NCBI GenBank assembly: GCA_036426205.1
Contig: CM071571.1
Coordinates: 117,353,706-117,417,705, forward strand
Origin: Ascaphus truei
Taxonomy: Eukaryota; Chordata; Amphibia; Anura; Ascaphidae
Length of the DNA stretch: 64,000 nucleotides
Direction: 5' to 3'
Shown here: positions 32,601 to 42,649 of the stretch, one piece after another
Layout: the number at the start of each line of letters is the position of its first letter
How positions within the stretch are numbered: the stretch's first letter is position 1
The notes under the pieces: generated by a model
Seen by the model: only the letters and a program-made list of their open reading frames with translations
Databases searched by the model: none
What the model was told of the DNA's origin: nothing
Made by a program: the position numbers and the translations under genes

Positions 32601-33117
32601 GGATGAAAAAGGAGGGGAAAGGAAAGGACCACATATGCTTAATCCTAATTGTTTTACAAACTTTGAATTATAGAAAAGAAGCCAGTCAATCCCTTCGTTT
32701 AGACCAGGGGTGGGGAACGTCCGGCCCATGGGCCGTGTAAGGCCCGCAAAATCATTTGGTCCGGCCCCCGGGAAGCAAGCCTGCAAGAATGGTTTAAAAA
32801 AAAAAAAACTTTTCCTTTCCTGATTGGCTGCCCGTGCTGTCACTCTGCCAAGATTTTTCTTTTTGGCCCGCCTCTTCCTACAGCACTCCCTTCTCTCCTC
32901 CAGTAATGCCGGGCTCCTTAGGCTCCGCCCCTCTGTCCCTCCCTTTAGGCTCCGCGGGCCTGCCAGTCTATCAGCTGCACTGGCTACCTATGCAGCTCCA
33001 GCAGCCCATCCACGGGCCCCAGGTAACCCACATGCCCCCTTATACCCCCTCCCAGACACCTTACCCACCCCAAGGGGGGAGAGGCCTTATTTTTGTGTGT
33101 GTTTGCAGAGGTGGGCT

Positions 33118-33120
33118 TAT

Positions 33121-33153
<33 letters not shown>

Positions 33154-33530
33154 CACTGTGTGTGTGTCACTGTGTGTGTCACTGTGTGTGTGTCTGTCTC
33201 TGTCACTGTGTGTGTGTGTGTGTGTCTGGCACTGTCACTGTGTGTGTCTGGCACTGTCACTGTGTGTGTCTGGCACTGTGTCACTGTGTGTGTGTCTGGC
33301 ACTCTCACTGTGTCTCTGCCTGTCTGTGTGTGTGTCACTGTCACTGTGTGTGTGTCTCACTGTCTCTGTGTGTCTCACTGTCTCTCTGTGTGTGTGTGTG
33401 TGTCACTGTGTGTGTGTCTCACTGTCACTCTCTGTGTGTGTCTCTGTGTGTGTGTGTCACTGTCTGTGTCATGGTCACTGTGTTTGTGTGTCACTGTCTG
33501 TGTGTGGCAGCAGCCGCCTGAGGTGAGGTG
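33118..33530. repeat. (GT)n-rich satellite, TGTGTGTGTCACTG units
   Basis: Runs of GT alternate with CACTGTCACTG and CTGGCACTG. All six frames appear open because of the low complexity. The Cys/Val/Ser-rich translations are not genes. Confidence 0.9.
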
Positions 33531-33694
33531 AGTATCACCAGGGCGGCATGGGTAAGCAGCGCTCCGCGGGGGAGAGGGTATAAGAGGAGTGGGTAATGGG
33601 GAGGGGAGGGGGTATGAGAGGCTTGGGGGATAGAAGAACGAGTCTGTGGTGGGAGAGACACCTCACTACCGCCTCTTCTCCTCCTCCCGGGCAG

Positions 33695-33915
33695 CAGTTG
33701 TGGAGGGTACCTGCTCAGATCCCCCCCTGCTCCGCCCCCCCATGCACTTACACGGCCCTCCTCCCCACACCGGGTAGCAGTTGCGGAGGAGGGCACCTGC
33801 TCTGACCCCCCCTGCTCAGATTCCCCCCCAGCGCACTTACACGGTCCTCCTTCTCCCCACACCGAGCAGCAGTGGCAGAGGGCACCTGCTCCGATCCCCC
33901 CTGATCAGATTTCCC
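33695..33915. repeat. Minisatellite, period about 80 bp
   Basis: Three degenerate units share gcacctgctc, cagatccccccc, gcacttacacgg, cctcctccccacacc and gcagcagt. Confidence 0.75.
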
Positions 33916-34033
33916 TCCCCCTGTGTGTCAGAGAGAGAGAGAGAGTGTGTGTGTGTGTCTGAGAGAGAGAGAGAGTGTGTGTGTGTCTGAGAGAGTGTTT
34001 GTGTGTCTGAGAGAGAGTGTGTGTGTCTGTGAG

Positions 34034-34074
<41 letters not shown>

Positions 34075-34188
34075 NNNNNNNNNNNNNNNNNNNNNNNNNN
34101 NNNNNNNNNNNNNNNNNNNNNNNNNNNNNNNNNNNNNNNNNNNNNNNNNNNNNNNNNNNNNNNNNNNNNNNNNNNNNNNNNNNNNNNN
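34075..34188. other. Assembly gap (114 N)
   Basis: Unknown bases lie within GT-rich tandem sequence. The true array length is therefore uncertain. Confidence 1.
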
Positions 34189-34480
34189 TGAGAGTGGGTC
34201 TGACAGTCTGAGAGTGGGTCTGACAGTCTGAGAGTTGGTCTGACAGTCTGAGAGTGGGTCTGACAGTCTGAGTGAGAGTGAGTCTGAGAGTGAGTGAGAG
34301 TGGGTCTGAGAGTGAGAGAGAGTGGGTCTGAGAGTGAGAGAGAGTGGGTCTGAGTCTGTGAGTGGGTCTGAGAGTCTGTGAGTGGGTCTGAGAGTCTGAG
34401 TGGGTCTGAGAGTCTGAGTGGGTCTGAGAGTCTGAGTGAGAGTGGGTCTGAGAGAGAGTGGGTCTGAGAGTCTGATATCC
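34189..34480. repeat. Tandem array of gagagtgggtctgacagtct units
   Basis: About 18- to 20-bp units with tgagagtgggtctga and variants continue the array that enters the assembly gap from the left. Confidence 0.9.
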
Positions 34481-35039
34481 CTACCCCCTGAACGATTTCT
34501 GTGCGTGTGCATGTGCGCGTGCGCGTGTGCATTTGTGTGTGCACAGACACCAACCCACAGTCAGTCATAGTCACCCACCACCCAAGAGTCAGTCAGTCAC
34601 CCAAAGAGAAGCAGTTTCAGTCATCACATTAGTGGTGAGTTCATAAAATGTTTGACCAAATATAGCAGCTAATTTTTAAGTTGATCATTTTGGATGGCCC
34701 TCGAATAATTTTATAAATATCAAAATGGCCCTTGGCAGAAAAAAGCTTCCCCACCCCTGGTTTAGACCATTGGGAGACAATGTGCCTAATTGATGTATCC
34801 AAAATGTCTCTCTGACGCAATCTTAAAAATCTACCCCCTCCTGTAATTCCTAACTTAACATGTTCTATACCTATTAACGTCAATCCACTTTGATCCATAT
34901 TATGTCTTATTTTAAAATGTCTACCGTAGTACCCTGTGTACCCTAGTACAGCATTTAAAAGGGTTTTTGTGACTGTTCTTCTCCTCAGAAGTGTAGATCC
35001 AACACTGGTCAACCAAACAGCTCTGAGATAAACATTCTC

Positions 35040-36180
35040 TCACTCTTCCTCAACAGCTGTCTGTTTCCTTTAACCTATTATGACAGTCATATTGCAATAA
35101 ATCTATCAGTCCTGACTATAGTCATTTTGGGACTAACTGCAACAAGGTTGCTCATACTGAGCATTTCTCCACCAGGACCTGTTTTACTGCTAACAAATTA
35201 CTATCCCTGACTATGGATGGTTTATCACTGATGGGTTGTATGCACCAATCTTGCATTTTGCCTGGTATCTAGCTCTTTTTAAAATATTCACCCTCTAACA
35301 TCAAGGCAATCATCTTGGTGTGTTTAATGACCACGTCAAACGCACAAATATAGTTGTGTTAACTGTTATATAAATATAACTCATTATTTTATTTGGAGCA
35401 TAGCACCCATTAAACGGATTTTATTTTGAATCATCATTTCAACAATCATTGCTTCAGAATGCTCTCATTTTTGTGGGGTTTTTTTTCTCTTTCAGTATTG
35501 GTTCACACTTTGTTTACCCCTGATTGTAGCACCACCCATTTACCATTTTTGGTTTCAAAGAGTTGCGAAGGTACTCCCCATTTCCCCTTCCCCAGTATAC
35601 ATATCAGTGGCAGTGATTATAAGTGAGACAAGAATATGAGAGAATGTGGATGAGCTGCAAACGCTTATCTAGTAATTCTCACCGGTTGGATAACATTTTT
35701 TTAGAGACAAAAACAGAACATAGCCATCGTGTTAATCATTTTGGTTGATGGGATTAAACTAGTTGCTTTTAAAACTGCAGTTCAAGCTGCCGTTTCAAAA
35801 AAAAATATATATATATATATATTTTTTTTTCCCCATTCCATATATGCATCAATAAAATCTGCACACTGGCAAGTGATTAGCTAAGCTGCAGATCGATCTG
35901 TTCTCCTGTAATCGACTGTAATAGATTGCTTGCTCAGGGTTATTTAATTCCGTTCTTGCACAGCATTTTGGGCAATGTAGTTCCGGGAATATGATTGACT
36001 GGGCAGTTACTAGATACAATTGGTTCACTGCTAGAGAGAGGGCGGGTCTCAAGAGCCAGAAGGGGAAGGGGGCTGTCACTTTGAAAAGGCTTCCTACATT
36101 AGAAACATTAAAAATGTATTTAAAACCTTTTTTTTATATTTTTTAAATGCTACAAGTATTTTCTCATAGTACATAACTGA
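35040..36180. other. AT-rich sequence; one GC-richer patch at 35.9-36.07 kb
   Basis: The patch includes ggcgggtct and an attgg pair, but no start, donor or transcript evidence. No frame is credible. A TA run lies at 36182-36212. Confidence 0.4.
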
Positions 36181-36212
36181 TTTATATATATATATATATA
36201 TATAATATATAT

Positions 36213-36773
36213 TGTGACAAAGAACCAGGGGATGAGATAATAAATTCCCCATATAGGGCTCCCAGGATACTGAACAGTTTCTATCCTGTGTTGGCCTGAG
36301 GGAGTGCAGCCTTATAATACATGCAATCCATCCCACAGTTTGGGCAAGCGATGGAACTGAGGTTTCTGTCACTGTCATGCTAATTAGAAATCAGGTATGT
36401 AAGACTGATTTCCTGTTTGCTCTTGTCTTTCTCCAGAGCGGGAAGGTGTGAACACAGTGGGGAAGCCCCTTCCCCACACAGGTTCAATTGTTCTATTCAT
36501 TTGGCTACTCTGCAAAAGTACCTGTTTTGTTGTGGAAAGTGGAAAAGCCACTTCCACCTGAGTTAGGAAATCTAAGTAAGTTATCGCTCAGGTGAGCAGC
36601 TTTTGTTTTGATGTGTTTTGTTGATGCACGGGGCAGTCTCGTGCTGGACTGAATAATAACCAGTGCACAGCACGTTAAAGGAACAGTACGTGACGCCTCT
36701 CTATTAACCTACCCCAAAGACCGTGTCTAACCGTCCCGGACAAGCCGGAGCCCCGGAGTAAGCGGTTGTCACA
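36213..36773 (+). repeat. 5' LTR of the Gmr1-like element
   Basis: Starts TGTGACAAAG and ends GGTTGTCACA, with 7-bp inverted termini TGTGACA/TGTCACA. It is 561 bp long and preceded by TA repeats. Internal blocks (ccacagtttgggcaag, gctaattagaaatcagg, gttatcgctcaggtgag) recur in the 3' LTR. Confidence 0.85.
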
Positions 36774-36884
36774 TATGGGGAGAATGCGGGCCAGCAGACA
36801 ACATAAAAGGTCTGGGCGGTGTTAAAGAACTCTTTAAAAAAAAAAAAAAAAAAAAAAGGTTTTTGTTCTCTCTCTCCAAACAAG

Positions 36885-37190
36885 ATGGAAGACGTGGTGA
36901 CGTGCGATGGACGCAATGTCGCGTCCAGAAGCCAGAAAGACGCGAGAAATGAGGCCCTGCAGAAAGGCGCGAATGCAAACCAAGCAAGAGGAAAACCGTT
37001 GCTTGAGAGAGGTCAGCAACAGCGGTGCGCGCAGGGCTTACAGACGGAACTCGAGATCCTGAGGGGACTATCGTACCCGTACAGGAAGAGGGACAAGCAA
37101 AGAATGAAGAATCTACATATACCTCCTTCTAATAATCAATGCGATCTAAAACCCACCACCAACAAGCTATCAATTCCACACGATCGTTAA
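36885..37190 (+). pseudogene. gag N-terminal remnant
   Basis: ATG at 36885 (aagATGG) follows a poly-A run at 36838-36857 in the leader. The frame of about 100 codons is basic and Gln-rich (NANQARGKPLLERGQQQRC, then RKRDKQRMKN). Its place between the 5' LTR and the capsid remnant implies the matrix end of gag. It ends where the G-poor block begins. No zinc knuckle or myristoylation site was noted. Confidence 0.55.
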
Positions 37191-37645
37191 TATATGACCC
37201 ATAAAAACCTTAAGATTTACTATTTAAGCTTCACACCATATGAATATTTACAATACCTATCTACCACCCCCGGCCATCCCTTTCTTAAAGGAAAATGCTC
37301 CTAATTAACAACGCCTAAAATGTTCTATCATCATACTCAATTCAAAATGTTAACTTCCAATCTCCTACTCTTGAAACGTGTTTCAAATCAAACCACAGTT
37401 ATTCATTTCAACAACTTTACACGTAAATTACGAATAAAAACACCACCCCCCCATCATTCAAAACTACATCACTTTCACACTTATCATCTTAACTCCTTAG
37501 TTATACATCACACCCGGTTAATAGAAAAAAACGCCGCATATTTCACATACTAAAAGAATATAAGCTAAACCACTAAAGCCTACCAATATACCAAAAATAA
37601 TTCATACAAACCCAATAATAAAAAAATATAAAAAAAATAAAAATT
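37190..37645. other. G-depleted block inside gag
   Basis: In 37201-37620 I count about 26 G in 420 bases (6%), while C is several-fold more frequent. Flanking gag sequence is not skewed. Translation gives no gag-like protein. It could be an insertion, a linker with strand-biased composition, or damaged consensus. Confidence 0.6.
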
Positions 37646-37673
37646 GACCAGGGCAAGCCACTACTCAGAAGAT

Positions 37674-38220
37674 GGGACCCTCGGATGATGTGGAAAGGAA
37701 GCATATCTTCTCACCGTTTGAACGCACGGCACAGAGAGAGGGATGGCCAGAAGATGAGTGGGCTGGTCTAATCGCAACCTTCCTAAGCGGCGAACCCCCA
37801 GAAGCTTACTTTGATCTAGGAGCCGCGAAGCTAACGTCTATGCAAAATTGAAGTTCGAGATCTCGCAGCCCGCTCGGCGTAAACCGGCTGTTCGCGCCCA
37901 AAGGTTTCACGCATGGTCCTTCACGATGGATTTAAAGCCACCCGAAGCCAGATGTATGACTACCACCTCGCCGGAAGGTGGCTACAACCCGAGATCAACT
38001 ATCAGCAAGCCACATCAGTGGAACGGTTGTCATGGACCAGTATTGAGGAAAACTTCCCTCTGCATTACGCCTTGGGTCAGTCGGAGTGACCCCCACAATG
38101 CGGATGAGCTGTGTGGCCCTCGTAGAAAGGTACAATGCAGCAGGAGAGCACCCAAACCCAAGTCGTGGAGCAACCCCGTACCCGAGGTTCCAGGACTCTT
38201 TCCAGAGACGGTTTAAAAGG
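37674..38220 (+). pseudogene. gag capsid remnant with SCAN-like domain
   Basis: One frame reads EGWPEDEWAGLIATFLSGEP and on to YFDLGAAK (37710-37840). A second reads AQRFHAWSFTMDLKP (37890-37940). A third gives HLAGRWLQPEIN (37964-37999), and the first-mentioned style resumes as WVSRSDPHNADEL near 38070-38110. RWLQPE and the W-V...P-x-x-A-D/E-E-L spacing correspond to conserved positions of the SCAN domain, an oligomerisation module. At least three frameshifts interrupt it. Confidence 0.7.
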
Positions 38221-38504
38221 GTACCGGGGTTAAGGGGGAGCTGAAGAGCGGCCCCCACTGCAGCAGCACCAGCAACAGTGGTTCGCACACTAAGGCAATA
38301 GCAACATGGGGAGCCGGGGGGAAAAGGCCTCTAAGTGGGACACAGACTATGTGACCTAAATGGTAAATTGTCATGAGAGGGGCCAACAGCAAAAATCTGC
38401 CCACTAAATGATGAGCACCATGCAATGCAACAGCGTGGGAACCCTATTCGTGTGTTTCCCAATGTATGCGCCCTAGCCCAGAGGACCCCTTGAATAAACC
38501 ATCT

Positions 38505-38760
38505 GGTGGGCATCCCTGTAAAGGTTAATGGTAGGAGGGTTCGGGCATTCTGGACTCTGGGAGCATGGTCACACTAGTGTCCGAATACCTCTTGCCCATT
38601 AAGAAGAAACAGGGAAACAGTTCACAAAGAATGGCAATTGTTGTATCAATGGGGATAATCATGAATATTCCACTGTTGTGTTTTTTTTGAAACAGAGTTT
38701 GGTTCTTGGTTTAAGGTGGGTATTGTACCCAAACTGGCAAGATGTGTTAATAGGGACCGA
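38505..38760 (+). pseudogene. Aspartic protease remnant
   Basis: The frame at about 38546-38600 reads ILDSGSMVTLVSEYLLP, carrying the D-S-G active-site triad of retropepsin-like proteases. It is preceded, in another frame, by IPVKVNGRRVRAF. A later stretch near 38715-38760 is compatible with the C-terminal flap. It is frameshifted and inactive. Confidence 0.65.
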
Positions 38761-39199
38761 CTTTCCCATTTCTAAAAATGGTCCCCGCTCAGAATAGCGC
38801 CCAGAGTTCAATGCGGAACCATAACGAAGTATTAGAAGAAATAAACCTTTCCGTTTTCAGAAATGGAGGTTGACGAGGGCCCAATAAGAAGGGGGAAGGA
38901 AAGGAGGAGTGCTGTAAAATCCCTTCCCATCACCTACTTTGGTGGGAATACCCCAAACAGGTTTGATCAGACAACTTACCACCCCAGAACCGGATAAGAC
39001 CCTCGCTGACCTAGAGGTCAGTCCTGGGAGTTTTAAGAAGGCCCGTGGGAGGACCCCACATTGAGGGTAGCAAGGGGAAATATACGGGACCTGAATAGTA
39101 CTCTTGGCCAACCAGATAGGTCGCTTTGCTTACCCCTACTTCGAGGTATGAGAACGACCTAGTATATCGGGTTGATAAAAGAAAATCAGTTACAAACTA

Positions 39200-40250
39200 A
39201 CAATTGGTTGGTACCACGGACATTCCGTAATGTAGTGTTTCACCTCGCCATAGTCATCCATTGGGGGACCCACTAGGGGTGGAAAAGACAAAAGAAAGGT
39301 TCTCCGAAGCTTCTATGGCCTGGGGTTCTGGGCGAGAATTACGAATTATTGTTCCTCATGCCCAGCATGTAGATCACCGCCCCGTTCAAGGCGTACCGCA
39401 GCCCATTGGTAACCCTTCCCATATAGAGTCGTACCATTGACCGGATTGCTATGGATATAGTAGGACCCCTAATAAGTTGCTAGGGGACATCAGCTATAAT
39501 TGGTAATCTTAGGAGTGCACCCGATATCCGGAGGCAGTTCCCCTAACGTAGCACCTCTGCCAAAAACATAGCAAAAGAGTTAGTAGTTCTTGTTTTCCCG
39601 GGTGGTTGGAATACAAGAGATTCTATCGACAAGGGAACACCGTTTTAGTCCCAAGTAACAAAAGAGTTATGGAAACTCTAAAAATCAAAGCACCTCAGAA
39701 CCTCAGTCTATCATCCACAAACAGATGTTTAGTGGAAAGGTTCAATAAAACCTTAAAGAGATTTACGGCGGGGCGGTCGATAAAGATGGGAAAAAACGGG
39801 ATTGTTTGTTACCGTACTGTTATTTGCCAATTAGGGAGGTCCCAATCATCCACAGGCTTCTCCCGTTTGAACTATTGTATGGCCGAAACCAAAGGGGCTT
39901 ACTGGATATAGCCAAAGAGATTGGGAAAACGAGGTTACCCCTTACAGAAGTGTAATAGAGCATGTTGCCCAGATGCAGGACGCATTGCTGCAGTCCTACC
40001 CATAGTGAGGGAACCACTGGAGAAAGCTCAGAAGAGCACAGAGGAATACGATAATAAGGGTGCTAGGGTCAGAATTTTTTTTCAGGGGATAGGGTACAGT
40101 TCTGGTTCACCGGGAAAGTATTCTTGCTAAATGGCATGGGCATATGAGGTCTTGGAAAGGGGAGAGAAGAATTATAAGGTGGAAGCAGCCAGGTAGGAGG
40201 AAACCTGAGCAAATTTACCATATAAACTACTCAGCCCTGGAAAGATGAGA
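39200..40250 (+). pseudogene. Integrase remnant, upstream of the reverse transcriptase
   Basis: Zinc-binding residues are visible as HSHPLGDPLGVEKTKER (39249 on) and YCSSCPACR (39347-39373). The catalytic core shows IDRIAMDIVGPL (39437-39472), with the first catalytic Asp, and LVERFNKTLKRF (39729 on). QSSTGFSRLNY follows near 39850. The C-terminal domain is recognisable at 40070-40250 (AWAYEVLE and surroundings). Frame changes are frequent. Its position before the reverse transcriptase is opposite to standard Ty3/gypsy elements. Confidence 0.75.
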
Positions 40251-40449
40251 AGTCTTGTCAACCCTAGTAACCCCAGGTCCGTCAGAGAGTCAAGAAACTG
40301 ACCCAGAGGTTAGCATAGCTGAAACCCTGTCCCGTTCATCAGAAACAAGAGGTTCAGAATTAGTGAGCAGAAACAAAGAAATTTCTCTACACAGCCAGGT
40401 AGGATAATGCGTAATTGAACATGACTAGTCTTGAACCGGGGGTCCGAGT

Positions 40450-41000
40450 TACCTAACCTACCGAATCCCAGAGGCACAAAGAGAGGCTATAAGTTTTAGA
40501 GGTTAAAAAAATGCTTAAAACTAGGCGTAATTGAGGAATCCCAAAGTGGGTGGAACAGCCTATAGTCTTAGTCCAAAGCCAGATGGTACAACCAAGGTTT
40601 GGTAATGACATCCGGAAACTAAAGCGGGGTGTCAAAATTGATACTTACCCTATGCCCAGGGTAGAGTAACTTGTAGAGAGATGGGTAAAGCCGATATCTC
40701 ACAACCCTAGACCTACAAAAGGGTACTGGCAGGTTCCCCTCACAGAAAAGGGCAAAAGAAAAGACAAGACAGCTTCTCAACCCCAGACGGCTCTTTCAGT
40801 ATAGGGTGCTGCCTTTTGGCTTACCTGGAGCTCCCGCCACATTCCCAAAGAATGATGGAAAAATTTTAAACCACATGCTCGGTAGTTCTGTCGCCTACCT
40901 GGTAGAGTGGTAATCCATAGTGAAGATTGGCAATCCCACCTTCCAAAGGTCCAAGCTGTGCTCGACGCAGTTCGGTGTGCTGGATCTGAACTGACTAACC
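40450..41000 (+). pseudogene. Reverse transcriptase remnant
   Basis: VIEESQSGWNS (40529-40560) and the next frame's PDGTTRFGNDIRKLK lead to DTYPMPRVE (40640 on) and TKGYWQVPLTEK (40716-40751). These are typical Ty3/gypsy motifs. The expected catalytic Y-L-D-D position near 40897 reads YLVEW followed by a stop, so the active site is lost. Nucleic acid identity with the family is otherwise clear. Confidence 0.75.
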
Positions 41001-41770
41001 CCCGCTAAATGCTATCCCATTGGTCTGGAGGAGGCCCATCGTATCTGGGGTATTCTATTGGCAGAGGTTTAATAAACCCCAAACACTCAAAGTGGAGGCG
41101 ATACAAGGTTGGCCAAGGCCAGTTACAAAAAACAAAGAAGGACTTTTGGGGTAATTGGGTACTTATAGAAGGTTTATTCCCAATTTTGCGTGACTAAGGC
41201 AACCCACATAAGACCGTCACCCCAAAAGCGATAAGAGGCCACTTATGGTTAAAGTGGTCCCAAACGAAAACCGAAACAGGCCTAGAAGACCTGAAAGAAG
41301 CTCTGTGCCCAACCAGTGTTGTGTCACACCGCTCGTCTCCAAAGAGTTCGTTGTCCAAAACCGCAGCATCTGAGTGTAGGGTGGTGGGGGCGGTGGTACT
41401 CTCCAGGAGTCTCAAGGTGAGGAACACCCCATCCTTTATTATGTAGGAAACTAATATCCGAGGAAAAAATTCCATGTAGTAGAAATAGGGCTGCATATAT
41501 GCTGAGAGTGACTAGCAAAACTACACGTGGGGAGGTAGTGGGTACTGTGGGAGAAAATTTCGGTTTGGTCACAGATCATGCACCCTTACCTGGATTTGGG
41601 TCAAAACAGGGAAAAAATGGTAGAGTGACCGGGGTTCTATAGCCTACAACCCTTAAAATTTTTGTGGTAAACACAGGTCAGGGCACAAACATGGCAATGC
41701 TGACGGGTTGTTCAAGGATGCACCTCCATATATCCATGGTTCGCTCATCCCTCAGGTCTGAGCTGGTGGG
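41000..41770 (+). pseudogene. Connection and RNase H remnant
   Basis: YLGYSIGRGLINP (41040-41080) and LEDLKEALCPTSV (41283-41320) are typical of the connection and tether region. TAASE and GAVVLSRSLKV lie around 41360-41420, where RNase H begins. FGLVTDHAPLP at 41561-41593 holds the T-D-H catalytic segment. It ends about 10 bp before the polypurine tract, so RNase H is the last domain. Confidence 0.7.
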
Positions 41771-41779
41771 GGGAGGATA
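41765..41779 (+). promoter_or_regulatory. Polypurine tract
   Basis: GGTGGGGGGAGGATA directly precedes the 3' LTR start TGTGACAG, the expected place for plus-strand priming. Confidence 0.7.
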
Positions 41780-42417
41780 TGTGACAGAAAACCAGGGGGA
41801 TGGTAATAAATTCCATATATAGGGCTCCCAGGATACTGAACATGTTCTATGTGCGCTGGCGGGGAGTGCAGTCTTTAATACGATCATCATCCCACAGTTT
41901 GGGCAAGCCGTGGAATGAGGGAATTCTGTACCTGTCATGGCTAATTAGAAATCAGGTATGAAGACTGATTTTTTCTGTTGCTCTGTTCTTCTCCAGAGCC
42001 TGGAAGGGCTGAACACAGTGGGGAAAGCCCACCTCCCACAAGTTCAATTGTTCTATTCATTTGGGGTAACTCTGCAAAAGTACCTTGTTTGTTGTTGGAA
42101 AGTGGAAAAGCCACTTTTCCACCCTGAGTTAGGGAATCTGATAGTTAAGTTATCGCTCAGGTGAGGTTGTTTAGGTTGTTTTGATGATGTTGGTGTCATG
42201 CACTTGTGCTCATTGGAATAGTAAACGCCATAAGTCTCCATAGGGATGGTGAGTTATTCGGAATAAACCAGGCCACTAGCTCAGCTGTTTTAAAGAACGA
42301 GTACGGAGGCGCGGTTCTATCCTAATTTTGTTAAACTTAACCCCACCGTAAGATCGTGTATAACCGGCCCGGGGACAATGCTCAGGTGGAGCCCGGTATT
42401 AATAGAGTTTTTGTCCA
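41780..42417 (+). repeat. 3' LTR of the Gmr1-like element
   Basis: Starts TGTGACAG and ends TTTTGTCCA, a decayed TGTCACA. It is 638 bp against 561 bp for the 5' LTR. It differs by many small indels plus an insertion of about 70 bp around 42180-42270. Confidence 0.8.
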
Positions 42418-42474
42418 ATGAGTATATATAACTATTATGAAGACTAATAGAACTATATATAATATTATTTTATA

Positions 42475-42496
42475 ATTATATATATATATATATAAA
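42475..42496. repeat. (TA)n microsatellite
   Basis: Short TA run in AT-rich sequence after the 3' LTR. Confidence 0.85.
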
Positions 42497-42649
42497 CACA
42501 CACGTAGGATATTGCTTGAACTGCTGCATTAATAATTGTAACTTCAGTGATATTGAGGCCCGTAAAATGCTCAGACCATGTTACAGAAACATACCAATCT
42601 GTATGTTACACTTTATTTGTACATCACATGTCTGAAGAAATTACACATT

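Larger units (their letters stand above)
32705..34760. mobile_element. Non-autonomous hAT element with internal satellites
   Basis: The TIRs CAGGGGTGGGGAACG (32705) and (c)TTCCCCACCCCTG (ending 34760) are flanked by a perfect 8-bp target duplication, gtttagac (32697-32704 and 34761-34768), diagnostic of hAT. The subterminal phrases ggcccgcaaaatcat and atggcccttggcag are typical of such elements. No transposase is present. The interior is mostly tandem sequence: a GT-rich array, an 80-bp minisatellite, a GAGAGA/GT block, an assembly gap and a GAGAGTGGGTCTGA array. It sits within the Penelope endonuclease remnant. Confidence 0.85.
32600..35012 (-). pseudogene. Penelope-like element, GIY-YIG endonuclease region, split by a hAT insertion
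   Basis: On the minus strand 35012-34770 encodes RHFKIRHNMDQSGLTLIG and IEHVKLGITGGGRFLRLRQ. After a one-base frame change it reads FWIHQLGTLSPNGLN. Beyond the hAT element, 32704-32640 continues with GLNEGIDWLLFY. This pattern fits the C-terminal half of Penelope-type GIY-YIG endonucleases, including the conserved W-I-x-x-L-x-T-L and G-L-N-E. The reverse transcriptase was not found upstream, so the copy is 5'-truncated. The hAT insertion disrupts it further. It is certainly inactive. Confidence 0.75.
36213..42417 (+). mobile_element. Gmr1-like Ty3/gypsy LTR retrotransposon, inactivated
   Basis: Two related LTRs (36213-36773 and 41780-42417) bracket remnants in the order gag (SCAN-like capsid), protease, integrase, reverse transcriptase, RNase H. 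Integrase before reverse transcriptase is the Ty1/copia order, but the reverse transcriptase reads as Ty3/gypsy. That combination defines Gmr1-like elements of deuterostomes, whose capsid is the published source of the vertebrate SCAN domain. Stops and frameshifts occur every few dozen codons. No envelope region is visible; RNase H runs straight into the 3' LTR. No convincing target duplication was found. Confidence 0.8.

Noticed and set aside
32824..33531. Long Cys/Val/Ser-rich open frames
   Set aside because: All three plus-strand frames are open because the sequence is a GT-rich tandem array. This is low complexity, not a gene.
33118..34480. CRISPR array
   Set aside because: The repeats are contiguous or degenerate without unique spacers of constant length, and the genome is eukaryotic.
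35900..36070. Host promoter
   Set aside because: One GC box-like and CCAAT-like words only. No CpG enrichment, exon or donor.
37190..37645. Mitochondrial DNA insertion
   Set aside because: Composition is similar to one mitochondrial strand, but no mitochondrial protein or tRNA was recognised in any frame. Kept only as a compositional anomaly.
41780..42417. Independent solo LTR instead of a 3' LTR
   Set aside because: A polypurine tract and RNase H remnant directly precede it, and its sequence matches the LTR at 36213.
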